NCBI RefSeq assembly: GCF_006439025.1
Contig: NZ_RCYZ01000002.1
Location: 124,753-188,752 of the forward strand
Direction of reading: 5' to 3'
From: Hymenobacter nivis
GTDB taxonomy: Bacteria; Bacteroidota; Bacteroidia; Cytophagales; Hymenobacteraceae
Length of the DNA stretch: 64,000 nt
Shown: positions 52,306 to 60,199 of the stretch, one piece after another
Layout: every line of letters begins with the position of its first letter
Numbering within the stretch: the stretch's first letter is position 1
The notes under the pieces: generated by a model
The model's input: the letters and a program-made list of their open reading frames with translations, nothing else
Told to the model about the DNA's origin: nothing
Databases searched by the model: none
Position numbers and translations under genes: made by a program

Positions 52306-52380
52306 GACTAAGAGCGTTTCAGGAGGCAAATTGGGAAGGTGGGTGCCTGGGCGTGGGGTTCTTTATTTAGGGCCCCTGGC

Positions 52381-54234
52381 TTAGTACACGTCCTCCAGGT
52401 AGCGGCGCTGCTTGCGCAGGTTCTTCACGTAGGCTGCGGCGTCCTCGGCGGAGAGGCCGGCTTCTTTCTGCACCACTTGCACCAGGGCGGCTTGCACGGC
52501 GTGGCCGAGGCGGTTTTTGTCGCCGCACACGTAGAAGTGGGCCCCGTTTTCGAGCCAGCCGAACACGTCGCGGCTGCGCTCCAGCAGGCGGTCTTGCACG
52601 TACACTTTCTCAGCCTGGTCGCGCGAAAATGCTACGTCGAGCCGCGCGAGGCCGCCGCGCTTGAGGTGCTGCTGCCACTCGGCTTGGTAGAGGAAATCGG
52701 TAGTGAAGTGCGGGTTGCCAAACAGCAGCCAGTTGCGGCCCGGGGCCCCCAGCTCCACCCGCTCCTCCACGAAGGCGCGGAACGGGGCGATGCCCGTGCC
52801 CGCGCCCACCATGATGATGTCGGTGCCGACGTTGGTGGGCAGCTTGAAGTACTCGTTGTGCTCCACGAACACGCGCACTTCGTCGCCCACCGCCACGCGG
52901 TCGGCCAGCAGCGACGAGCACACGCCCTGCTTCTGGCGGCCGTGGGCCTCGTAGCGCACGGCCCCCACGGTGAGGTGCACCTCGTCGGGGTGGGCCAGCA
53001 GGCTGCTGGCGATGGAGTAGGCGCGGGTGGGCAGCGGCCGCAGCGTGTCGGCCAGGGCCTGGGGCGTGAGCTGGTCGGTGGGGAAATCGAGGAGCAAGTC
53101 GGCCACGTCGCGGCCGTAGAGGTAGGGCTGGAGGCGGGCCGTATCGGCCAGCAGGCCGTGCAGCTCGGCGTGTGGGGCCAGGGCGGCGTAGCGCTCTAGC
53201 ACGTCGCGCGTGAGCACGGTCAGCTCGCGGCGGCTGGCCAGGGCGGCGGCCAGCGGCAGGCTCTCGCCGCCCAGCAGCACCGGGGCCGAGTCGCTGAGGC
53301 GGGCCGCTTGCAGCACTTCCTCCACCAGCGGGTGGTGGTTGAGCGGGCGCACGGCCAGCGCGTCGCCGGGGGCGTAGGCCAGGTTGGCGCCGGCCAAGTC
53401 CAGCTCGATGTGGTACGTCTCCTTATCCGAGCCGCGGCCGTTCAACTGAATGCTCTCCAGTACTTTGGCGGGCCAGGGGTTGGCGTTGGTGTAGTGGGCG
53501 GGCGCAATTTCGGCCACTACGGCCGCTTCGCGCGGGGCCCCCACGGCCGCTGCCGGAGCAACCTCCGCCGCGGCTGGTGCGGCCGCCGCTGGGGCCCCGG
53601 CGATGAGGTCCAGCACGGCTTCCACCCACTGGTCAGCGGCGGCGTGGTAGTCCACGTCGGCGTCGGCGCGGGCCAGCAGGCGGGTGGCGCCCAGCGCGGC
53701 TAGGCGCTCGTCAAAGTCCTTGCCCGTTTGGCAGAAGTGCAGGTAGCTCGTGTCGCCCAGGGCAAACACGCTGTACTTCAGCTTCGGCAGCTTGGGGGCC
53801 CGGGCGCCGCCGATGAACTGGTGCAATTCCTCGGCGCTGATGGGCGGCTCGCCCTCGCCGTGCGTGCTCACGACGACGAGCAGGTTTTGTTCCTGCGCCA
53901 GCTGCCGGGGCGGGTAGTCGTTCATGTCGCGCACCTCCGCCACCAGGCCCCGGCGTTGGGCCGCGGCGGCCGCCTGCTGGGCAATTTTTTTGCCGTTGCC
54001 GGTGTGCGAGCCGTAGAGAATCGTCAGCTTCTCAGCCGCGGCGGGGGCCTCAGCGGCGGCCGGCACCGCTGCGGCCGCCGCCACCGGCGCGGCGGCACTG
54101 GGGGCCCCGGCGCCCGCGGCCTGGCCGTAGAGGTAGCCGCTCAGCCACACCAGCTGCTGCGAAGTAAGGCCCGCCGTCAGTTGCTGCAGCGCAGCTTCGT
54201 CGAGGGTAGGCGGGAGGATGGGTAACGCGGGCAT
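52381..54234 (-). CDS. cysJ: Sulfite reductase flavoprotein subunit, CysJ-like
   Basis: A 617-residue diflavin reductase. After an N-terminal helix region (LTAGLTSQQLVWLSGYLYGQ) and an Ala/Pro linker, a flavodoxin domain (about 70-210; LTILYGSHTGNGKKIAQQAA, VVVSTHGEGEPPISAEELHQ, YSVFALGDTSYLHFC), an FAD-binding connecting domain with RAYSIASSLLAHPDEVHLTV and QGVCSSLLADRV, and an NADPH domain (IMVGAGTGIAPFRAFVEERV, ending QRRYLEDVY). It passes NADPH electrons to CysI. It follows cobA in the operon, and its stop is 76 bp before the poly-Cys leader of the receptor gene. Confidence 0.94.
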   Translation of the reverse strand: MPALPILPPTLDEAALQQLTAGLTSQQLVWLSGYLYGQAAGAGAPSAAAPVAAAAAVPAAAEAPAAAEKLTILYGSHTGNGKKIAQQAAAAAQRRGLVAEVRDMNDYPPRQLAQEQNLLVVVSTHGEGEPPISAEELHQFIGGARAPKLPKLKYSVFALGDTSYLHFCQTGKDFDERLAALGATRLLARADADVDYHAAADQWVEAVLDLIAGAPAAAAPAAAEVAPAAAVGAPREAAVVAEIAPAHYTNANPWPAKVLESIQLNGRGSDKETYHIELDLAGANLAYAPGDALAVRPLNHHPLVEEVLQAARLSDSAPVLLGGESLPLAAALASRRELTVLTRDVLERYAALAPHAELHGLLADTARLQPYLYGRDVADLLLDFPTDQLTPQALADTLRPLPTRAYSIASSLLAHPDEVHLTVGAVRYEAHGRQKQGVCSSLLADRVAVGDEVRVFVEHNEYFKLPTNVGTDIIMVGAGTGIAPFRAFVEERVELGAPGRNWLLFGNPHFTTDFLYQAEWQQHLKRGGLARLDVAFSRDQAEKVYVQDRLLERSRDVFGWLENGAHFYVCGDKNRLGHAVQAALVQVVQKEAGLSAEDAAAYVKNLRKQRRYLEDVY

Positions 54235-54287
54235 CAGGCGAAGGAAATCAGCGAATTATACGAATGGAAAGGAAGCGGCCGGGGCCC

Positions 54288-55103
54288 TTAGGCTACCTTG
54301 GCGTAGGGCAGCAGCTCGTGCAAAAAGCTGGGCAGTACGGCGCTGGCGTCGGCCTCCTGGGCCGGCAGCTTGGCCAGCCGCACCACCTCGCCCAGCACAA
54401 TCACGGCCGGGGCCCCCAGGCCGGCGCGGCGGGCGCGCTCGGCAATGGTGGCCACGGTGCCGGTCACGGCGCGGGCGGTGGGCAGGGTGCCGTTTTGCAC
54501 CACGGCGGCGGGCACGTCGGCCCCGCCGTAGCGGCCAAACAGCGCCATGATTTCCGCCAGCCGGCCCATGCCCATCAGGATGACGGTGGTGGTGCGCGGG
54601 CTCTGGGCGGCTTCCAGCAGGGCCCCCGACAGTTGCTCGTCGGCGGTGGTGGCCGTGAGCACCCGGAAGCCTTCGCTCAGGCCGCGGTGGGTGGCCGGGA
54701 TGCCCATGCTGCCCGCCGCCGCCACCGCGCTGCTGATGCCCGGCACGTACTCGGTGGCCAGGCCGTGGGCTTCGGCGTAGAGCATTTCCTCGCGCCCCCG
54801 GCCGAACACGAACGGGTCGCCGCCCTTCAGCCGCACCACGTGGCCGTGCTTAAATGCCTGCTGCACAATCAGCTCGTTGATGCCGAGCTGGGTGTAGGCC
54901 ATGGCCCCGCGGCGCTTGCCCACAAACAGCCGGGGCACGCCGGGCCGGGCGTGGGTGAGCAGGTCGTCGTTGGCCAGCGCGTCGTACAGCACCACGTCGG
55001 CCGCGGCCAGCACCCGCGCGCCTTTCAGGGTGAGCAGTTCCGGGTCGCCGGGGCCCGCCCCGACAACCGTCAGGCGGGGCACGAAAAGCGGGGAGTTAGC
55101 CAT
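54288..55103 (-). CDS. cobA: Uroporphyrinogen-III C-methyltransferase
   Basis: A 271-residue SUMT. It methylates uroporphyrinogen III twice with SAM to precorrin-2, the first step to siroheme, the sulfite reductase cofactor. Seen: [40 protein letters not shown], the [20 protein letters not shown] loop and [10 protein letters not shown]. This is a stand-alone enzyme, without the CysG oxidation/chelation domain; the only candidate for that step in the cluster is the Rossmann domain fused to the TSUP transporter. It consumes SAM, which suits a SAM-riboswitch-controlled operon. Confidence 0.95.
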   Translation of the reverse strand: MANSPLFVPRLTVVGAGPGDPELLTLKGARVLAAADVVLYDALANDDLLTHARPGVPRLFVGKRRGAMAYTQLGINELIVQQAFKHGHVVRLKGGDPFVFGRGREEMLYAEAHGLATEYVPGISSAVAAAGSMGIPATHRGLSEGFRVLTATTADEQLSGALLEAAQSPRTTTVILMGMGRLAEIMALFGRYGGADVPAAVVQNGTLPTARAVTGTVATIAERARRAGLGAPAVIVLGEVVRLAKLPAQEADASAVLPSFLHELLPYAKVA

Positions 55104-55129
55104 AGGTTGGGGGCAAAAACCGGGTGGAA

Positions 55130-56425
55130 TTAGATGGAAAACGCCGTTTCAGCCGGCACTTCCTGGGTGAAGTACTCGGGGTCGGTGGCGGCGATGAGGC
55201 CGGCGGCGAGGGTGGCGCCGGTCTGGTCGTCTACTAGGATGAAGGCCCCAGTCACGCGGTTTTGGCGGTACTCGTCGGCCACTAGGGGCAGGGCGGTTTT
55301 GATGCGCACCCGCACGATGTCGTTGAGCTTGGCCTCGTCGGTGCCCTGGCTCTCGAAGGTTTCGATGTTGATTTTCTGGAGAATGGCCGTCACCGAGGCC
55401 TTCACCACGGCGGCGTGGTGCTGCACCAGCAGCTTGCGGCCGGCGCGCAGGGGCCGCTCGTCCATCCAGCACAAGGTGGCCTCAAACTCGCGCACCACGG
55501 CCGGGTGGGCCGCCAGGGGCACAACAGTGTCGCCGCGGCTGATGTCGATGTCGTCGCGCAGGCGCAAAATCACGCCCTGCGGGGCCACGGCGGCAGCCAC
55601 CGGCTGCTGGTTCACCTCGATGGCGTCAATCACCGTTTCGAGGCCCGACGGCCAGATGCGCACCTTGTCGCCGGCCCGGTACGTGCCGCTCTGGATGCGG
55701 CCGGCGTAGCCGCGGTAGTCGGGCAGCTCCTCGGTCTGGGGCCGGATGACGTACTGCACCTGAAAGCGCGGCTCGTTCGGGTTGGCGTCGATGGTAGCCG
55801 GCACGCTCTCAAGGTGTTCGAGCAGGCTGGGGCCCTGGTACCAGGCAATCTGCTTCGAGCGGCGCACCACGTTGTCGCCGTGCAGGGCGCTCAGCGGAAT
55901 GGCCACCACGTCGGCCAGTTTCAGCTGCTGAGCCACGGCCTGGTAGTCGGCCACAATCCGCTCGAAAACGGCTTCGTCGTAGCCCACCAGGTCCAGTTTG
56001 TTCACGGCCAGCACGAAGTGCTTGATGCCCAGCAGCGACGCCAGCAGCGTGTGCCGGCGCGTCTGCTCGATCACGCCCTGGCGAGCGTCCACGAGCACAA
56101 TGGCCAGGTCGGCGTTGCTGGCGCCGGTCACCATGTTGCGGGTGTACTGCACGTGGCCCGGCGCGTCGGTGATGATGAACTTGCGGCGCGGCGTGGTGAA
56201 GTACTTGTGGGCCACGTCGATGGTAATGCCCTGCTCGCGCTCGGCCTTAAGGCCATCGGTTAGCAAGGCCAGGTCCACGTCAGTGCTGTTGGTGGCCGTG
56301 CGCTTCTTTTCGAGCGTTGCCAGCACGTCGAGCGACACCGAATCGCTGTCGTACAGCAGCCGGCCGATGAGCGTGCTCTTGCCGTCGTCAACGCTGCCGC
56401 AGGTGATAAATCGTAGTAAATCCAT
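55130..56425 (-). CDS. cysN: Sulfate adenylyltransferase, large (GTPase) subunit
   Basis: A 431-residue CysN without a fused CysC kinase domain. It is an elongation-factor-like GTPase: G1 in GSVDDGKSTLIGRLLYDS, DxxG in FIITDAPGHVQYTRNMVTGA, NKxD in VLAVNKLDLVGYD. It powers APS synthesis from sulfate and ATP together with CysD. The absence of an APS kinase here agrees with the reductase encoded by cysH being of the APS type. The gene lies 25 bp after cysD. Confidence 0.96.
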   Translation of the reverse strand: MDLLRFITCGSVDDGKSTLIGRLLYDSDSVSLDVLATLEKKRTATNSTDVDLALLTDGLKAEREQGITIDVAHKYFTTPRRKFIITDAPGHVQYTRNMVTGASNADLAIVLVDARQGVIEQTRRHTLLASLLGIKHFVLAVNKLDLVGYDEAVFERIVADYQAVAQQLKLADVVAIPLSALHGDNVVRRSKQIAWYQGPSLLEHLESVPATIDANPNEPRFQVQYVIRPQTEELPDYRGYAGRIQSGTYRAGDKVRIWPSGLETVIDAIEVNQQPVAAAVAPQGVILRLRDDIDISRGDTVVPLAAHPAVVREFEATLCWMDERPLRAGRKLLVQHHAAVVKASVTAILQKINIETFESQGTDEAKLNDIVRVRIKTALPLVADEYRQNRVTGAFILVDDQTGATLAAGLIAATDPEYFTQEVPAETAFSI

Positions 56426-56450
56426 GATTGCTGGTTGTTAATTGCTTGCC

Positions 56451-57365
56451 TTAGAAATACCCGTTGCGCTTGCGGTCCTCCATGCCGGTTTCCGACAGGT
56501 TGTCGTCGAGGCGCGTGGCGCCGCGCTCGCTCACCTTGGCCAGCAGCAAATCCTGGATGATGTCGTCGATCGAGGCGGCGCCGCTCTCCACGGCGGCGGT
56601 GCAGGTCGAGTCGCCCACGGTGCGGAAGCGCACGCGGCGGCTCACAATTTCGTCGGTGTCGTCGAGGTTGAGGTGCTCGCTCAGGCCCAGGAGCTGGCCG
56701 CTGGGCAGCACCACGCACTGGCGCTCGTGGGCGAAGTAAATATCTGGCAGCTTGATGTTTTCGCGCTGGATGTAGTTCCACACGTCCAGCTCGGTCCAGT
56801 TTGAGATGGGAAACACGCGCACGTTTTCGCCCTTCTGGATGCGGCCGTTGTAGATGTTCCACAGCTCGGGGCGCTGGCGCTTGGGGTCCCACTGGCCGAA
56901 GTCGTCGCGCACCGAAAAAATCCGCTCCTTGGCGCGGGCCTTCTCCTCGTCGCGCCGGGCCCCGCCGATGCACGCGTCAAACTCAAACTCCTCAATCACG
57001 TCGAGCAACGTGTAGGTTTGCAGCGGGTTGCGGCTTGGGTACTTGCCGCCCGGCTCGTGCAACCCGCGGGTGCGGATGGTGTCCTCCACCTTGCGCACGA
57101 TCAGCTTTTCGCCCAGCGAGGCGGCCAGCGAATCGCGGAAATCGATGATTTCCTGGAAGTTGTGGCCCGTGTCGATGTGCACGAGCGGAAACGGGAACTT
57201 GCCGGGGCGGAACGCCTTTTCGGCCAGCCGCGTGAGGGCAATCGAGTCCTTGCCGCCCGAAAACAGCAGCGCGGGCCGCTCAAACTGGCCCGCTACTTCG
57301 CGCAAAATGTGGATAGCTTCGGCTTCGAGCCGGTCAAGATAATCGAGGTAGATAGGGGTGGGCAT
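56451..57365 (-). CDS. cysD: Sulfate adenylyltransferase, small subunit
   Basis: A 304-residue CysD, the nucleotidyl-transferring subunit. The PP-loop is in PALLFSGGKDSIALTRLAEK; the family segments VHIDTGHNFQEIIDFRDSLA, FDACIGGARRDEEKARAKER, FPISNWTELDVWNYIQREN and the C-terminal GMEDRKRNGYF are all present. The ATG at 57365 gives the standard start; an upstream GTG-like extension (MPRAGAPILTA) is not conserved. It follows cysH by 70 bp. Confidence 0.96.
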   Translation of the reverse strand: MPTPIYLDYLDRLEAEAIHILREVAGQFERPALLFSGGKDSIALTRLAEKAFRPGKFPFPLVHIDTGHNFQEIIDFRDSLAASLGEKLIVRKVEDTIRTRGLHEPGGKYPSRNPLQTYTLLDVIEEFEFDACIGGARRDEEKARAKERIFSVRDDFGQWDPKRQRPELWNIYNGRIQKGENVRVFPISNWTELDVWNYIQRENIKLPDIYFAHERQCVVLPSGQLLGLSEHLNLDDTDEIVSRRVRFRTVGDSTCTAAVESGAASIDDIIQDLLLAKVSERGATRLDDNLSETGMEDRKRNGYF

Positions 57366-57435
57366 GGCCGTTAAAATTGGGGCCCCGGCGCGGGGCATTC
57401 GATGATAAATAGCTGGACGTGACGCAGTGGGGGCC

Positions 57436-58194
57436 CTAACCGGGCATTCGCTCCACCACCGGGTCGAGCCCCTGGTGGGCGGTGGTGTCGTGGAGGCCGC
57501 ACTCTTTAGCGTCGGCGTTTTCCCACCACCAGCGGCCGGCGCGGAAGTCCTCGCCCGGCTTGATGGCCCGGGTGCACGGCGCGCAGCCGATGCTCACGAA
57601 ACCCTGCTGGTGCAACGGGTTGGTCGGTACGCCATTTTCTTGCGCAAACGCCACGCATTCGTCCCACGTCCAGTCGAAGAGCGGGTGCACTTTGATGAGC
57701 TGGTGGCCGGCGTCCCACTCGGCGCGGTGCATGTGCTGGCGGTTGGCCGACTGCTCGGCGCGGATGCCGGTGAACCAAAGCTGGGTGCCGGCCAGGGCCC
57801 GCGCCAGGGGCTCCACCTTGCGGATGTGGCAGCACTCCTTGCGATTCTCCAGGCTCTCGTAGAAGCTGTTGGGGCCCTTTTGCGCAACGAGGGCTTCGAG
57901 GCTAGGGGCCTGGGGGGCAAATACTTCGATGGGCTGGCCGTAGCGCAGCAGCGTCTTGTTCCAGGTCGAGTACGTTTCCTGAAAGTTGCGGCCCGTGTCG
58001 AGCGTGAACACCCGGATGGGCAGCTGGTGCTCGAAAATCAGGTGGCTGATGATCTGGTCTTCGAGGCCAAACGAGGTGGAAAACGCCGCGCGGCCGGGAA
58101 AGCGCGCGGCCAGCAAGGCCAGCGTTTCCAGCGCAGCGTGTTCGGGCAAGTCACGGCGCAGGTCATCGACCTGGCGTTCAAGGGGTAAGTCCAT
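57436..58194 (-). CDS. cysH: Adenylylsulfate (APS) reductase, CysH family
   Basis: A 252-residue thioredoxin-dependent reductase. It has the PP-loop-like AAFSTSFGLEDQIISHL, VFTLDTGRNFQETYSTWNK, and the [4Fe-4S] ligands that mark APS rather than PAPS reductases: the Cys pair in RKECCHIRKVEPLARAL and CxxC in GCAPCTRAIKPGEDFRAGRW. The catalytic C-terminal cysteine is in AKECGLHDTTA. It yields sulfite and AMP. First structural gene of the operon, preceded by a SAM-I riboswitch and a poly-Cys leader. The match to APS-type chemistry, with no cysC, is internally consistent. Confidence 0.95.
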   Translation of the reverse strand: MDLPLERQVDDLRRDLPEHAALETLALLAARFPGRAAFSTSFGLEDQIISHLIFEHQLPIRVFTLDTGRNFQETYSTWNKTLLRYGQPIEVFAPQAPSLEALVAQKGPNSFYESLENRKECCHIRKVEPLARALAGTQLWFTGIRAEQSANRQHMHRAEWDAGHQLIKVHPLFDWTWDECVAFAQENGVPTNPLHQQGFVSIGCAPCTRAIKPGEDFRAGRWWWENADAKECGLHDTTAHQGLDPVVERMPG

Positions 58195-58215
58195 AATAAT
58201 AAAGGGGGAGGAGGC

Positions 58216-58252
58216 GGTTTTTTCGAGGAAAAAACCAGGGGCCCGGGGCCCG
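58216..58252 (-). terminator. Candidate attenuator before cysH
   Basis: On the minus strand, a GC-rich self-complementary block (GGGCCCCGGGCCC) is followed by CTGG and T6, like an intrinsic terminator (58229-58252). The T6 can instead pair with a nearby A6 in the hairpin GGTTTTTT/AAAAAACC (58216-58236). The two structures are mutually exclusive, and both lie just 22-58 bp before the cysH start. This would suit an attenuation switch; it is my inference from base pairing only. Confidence 0.35.
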
Positions 58253-58353
58253 GCTGCACCAGCCGCCGTTACAGAACGGGCAACGGCTCAAGTGCCGCGG
58301 TGGGGGCGGGCGAGGGGAGGCTACCGGGGCAGCCGCAGGAAATTAAACGGGCT

Positions 58354-58476
58354 TCAACAACCAGCACAACCCCCCCGCATACGGCCGGTGGGGCACGGCA
58401 TGCAACAGCAGCACGAACGGCGCAGGGCAGCGGCGGCGGGAGTGGGTTGCAAGCGGAGATGGGGGAAGTAGCGCAC
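58354..58476 (-). CDS. Poly-Cys leader ORF before cysH
   Basis: A 40-codon frame from GTG at 58476 to TGA at 58354, starting 9 bases after the SAM-I aptamer. It reads MRYFPHLRL... then RRSCCCCMPCPTGRMRGGC and ends AGC. Seven of 40 residues are Cys, and four are consecutive (TGC TGC TGT TGC, 58402-58413). Position, size and Cys content resemble cysteine-sensing leaders described in mycobacteria. Start choice is uncertain: GTG 58476 or TTG 58452 precede the Cys run, while the first ATG (58401) comes after it. It lies 159 bp before cysH. Confidence 0.5.
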   Translation of the reverse strand: MRYFPHLRLQPTPAAAALRRSCCCCMPCPTGRMRGGCAGC

Positions 58477-58484
58477 GGCGACGG

Positions 58485-58572
58485 TTTTATATGTCAGGAC
58501 TTGGCACCGTTCCACCGTAGTGGGGGTTGCCGGCGGTTCATCGAGCCTGTCTCTCCGCGCCTCTGTATAAAA
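58485..58572 (-). promoter_or_regulatory. SAM-I (S-box) riboswitch
   Basis: On the minus strand the sequence matches the S-box aptamer core: AGAGGCGCGGAGAGAC, GGCTCGATGAACCGCCGGCA, then a P3 hairpin (CCAC-TAC-GGTGG) and ACGGTGCCAAGTCCTGAC. P1 closes by TTTTATA (58572-58566) with TATAAAA (58491-58485). It lies between the promoter and cysH. S-box RNAs bind S-adenosylmethionine and usually shut genes down when SAM is plentiful. It is placed to control the whole sulfate assimilation operon. Confidence 0.92.
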
Positions 58573-58597
58573 ACAACCTTAAAACGGGTTGCTGCGA

Positions 58598-58630
58598 CAA
58601 AGGTAATGCAAGCTTTCGCAACCACGCAAG
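58598..58630 (-). promoter_or_regulatory. Promoter of the sulfate assimilation operon
   Basis: On the minus strand an exact TAnnTTTG box, TACCTTTG (58605-58598), lies 21 bp after CTTG (58630-58627), fitting the Bacteroidota -33/-7 arrangement. Transcription would start near 58591, about 20 bases before the riboswitch P1 stem. Confidence 0.65.
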
Positions 58631-58768
58631 AAAATTGTTCGGGATGTTGCGGGCCGATGTATTTTAGGGGCCCCGGCCAGCCGGCCGGGCCGCTCACCCG
58701 CAATGCAACCCCGAACCCATTGCCCGGTCTTTGGGTTGCTAACGCGTTCCGCCCCTTCATTGCCCTGC

Positions 58769-59344
58769 ATGGAAGCCCTTGCCTACTCTGCCTACGTCGA
58801 CATCAACGCCCCGCTGGTGGAACGCTGCCGCCTGCACGACCGCCAAGCCCAGGCCGAGCTGTACCGGCGCTACGCCAAGGCCATGTTCAACGCCGCCCTG
58901 CGCATCACCGGTGATTACGCCGAGGCGGAAGATGTGCTGCAAGAGTCGTTTCTGAGCGCTTTCCGTGAGCTGAGCAGCTACAAGGGCGACTCCTCGTTTG
59001 GGGCCTGGCTGAAGCGCATTGTGGTGAACAAGAGCATCAACTGCCTGCGCCAGCGCCGCCTGGCCCTGGTGCCGCTGGGCGAGCAGCACCACGACGCCCC
59101 CCTCGAAACCCACTACTCGGCCGAAGACGAAGCCGACACTCATTACCGCGCCGACGTGCTGCGCCGCTGCATCCAGGAGCTGCCCGATGGCTACCGCGTG
59201 GTGCTAACGCTTTATTTGTTAGAGGGCTACGACCACCTGGAGGTGGCAGGTATCCTCGGCATTTCCGAATCCACTTCCAAGTCGCAGTACAGCCGGGCCC
59301 GCGCCAAGCTGCGCGAGCTGGCCGCCCAGCAGGGCCTCCACTGA
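58769..59344 (+). CDS. ECF-type sigma-70 factor
   Basis: A 191-residue extracytoplasmic-function sigma factor. Region 2 covers RRYAKAMFNAALRITGDYAE, AEDVLQESFLSAFRELSSYK and FGAWLKRIVVNKSINCLRQR; region 4 covers LPDGYRVVLTLYLLEGYDHL then EVAGILGISESTSKSQYSRA. Start at the ATG 58769; an upstream GTG-type frame would add no sigma sequence. It heads a three-gene group with a membrane anti-sigma-like protein and a secreted adhesin-like protein, a common envelope-stress arrangement in Bacteroidota. Confidence 0.93.
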   Translation: MEALAYSAYVDINAPLVERCRLHDRQAQAELYRRYAKAMFNAALRITGDYAEAEDVLQESFLSAFRELSSYKGDSSFGAWLKRIVVNKSINCLRQRRLALVPLGEQHHDAPLETHYSAEDEADTHYRADVLRRCIQELPDGYRVVLTLYLLEGYDHLEVAGILGISESTSKSQYSRARAKLRELAAQQGLH

Positions 59345-59452
59345 CATCTTTTTAGGGCCCCCAGGTCGCTTCTCCGCCAATCATTCCTATTTATAGCTTG
59401 CCGCCCCAGCCGTTGCCCCACCCCCGGCTGGCCGCCCGTTCTTACCATTATC

Positions 59453-60199
59453 ATGCAATCCGATAAGCCCGATTCATTAGCCACTTTCGTCGAGCGGCAC
59501 CGCGCCGATTTCGACGTGCACGAGCCGCGCCCCGACCTGTGGGCCGCCATCGAGAACGAACTCGCGGGCCCCGCCGCCGGGCCGGTTGCTGCGGTGCCGG
59601 CCGCCGCCGCGCCGCTGCCCGGGGCCCCCGCGCCGCTGGCCGCCGCGCCGGCTTCGTGGCTGCACCGCTACGGCGTGGCCGCCGCGCTGGCCCTGCTGGT
59701 AGTGGCCGCCGGGGCCAGCGAGGCCTGGAAATCGGGCCACCGCTTGCCGGGCCCCGAGCCAGGCATTGCCGCTGAAACCAGCGCCCCGCCCCTGGGGCCC
59801 CTGTACATGGGCGACCCGCAGGCCCTGGCCGCGGCCGACCGCAACGACCTCACCGACAGGCGCTTGCTCACGGCTGTGCAGGGGATGGAAAGCTACTACG
59901 TGGCCCAACTCAACGAGCGCAAAGCGGAGCTGCGTCAGCTGGCTGATTCGGCCGCCGGCAGCCCCACCGCCGAGTGGCGGCACGATTTGGCGGCCCTCGA
60001 CTCGAGCTACCACACGCTCAAGCTGGAGCTGCCCCACCACCCGCAGCCCGACGTGGTGCTGACGGCCATGAACCGCAACCTGCAAATCCGTCTCGACCTG
60101 CTCGACCGCCAACTGCAAACCCGCGCCATGACCGAAGCCCGTCCCACCACTGCCGCCGGCCTGGTGCTAGCCGACAGCCGCTCTTACCGCCCGCGGTAG
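59453..60199 (+). CDS. Membrane protein, probable anti-sigma factor
   Basis: A 248-residue protein. The cytoplasmic N-terminus (LATFVERHRADFDVHEPRPD, then LWAAIENELAG) resembles the short helical sigma-binding heads of Bacteroidota anti-sigma factors; an Ala/Pro linker leads to one membrane segment (GVAAALALLVVAAGASEAW, about residues 76-94). A helical extracytoplasmic domain (about 125-230; ESYYVAQLNERKAELRQLAD, MNRNLQIRLDLLDRQLQTRA) follows. The position directly after an ECF sigma gene supports the role; there is no zinc HxxxCxxC motif, so binding would be non-ZAS type. Confidence 0.72.
   Translation: MQSDKPDSLATFVERHRADFDVHEPRPDLWAAIENELAGPAAGPVAAVPAAAAPLPGAPAPLAAAPASWLHRYGVAAALALLVVAAGASEAWKSGHRLPGPEPGIAAETSAPPLGPLYMGDPQALAAADRNDLTDRRLLTAVQGMESYYVAQLNERKAELRQLADSAAGSPTAEWRHDLAALDSSYHTLKLELPHHPQPDVVLTAMNRNLQIRLDLLDRQLQTRAMTEARPTTAAGLVLADSRSYRPR

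Noticed and set aside
52321..52380. A separate promoter for the TonB receptor leader
   Set aside because: The best candidate on the minus strand is CCAATTTG, which lacks the TA of the -7 box, and there is no spaced TTTG; co-transcription from cysJ remains equally likely.
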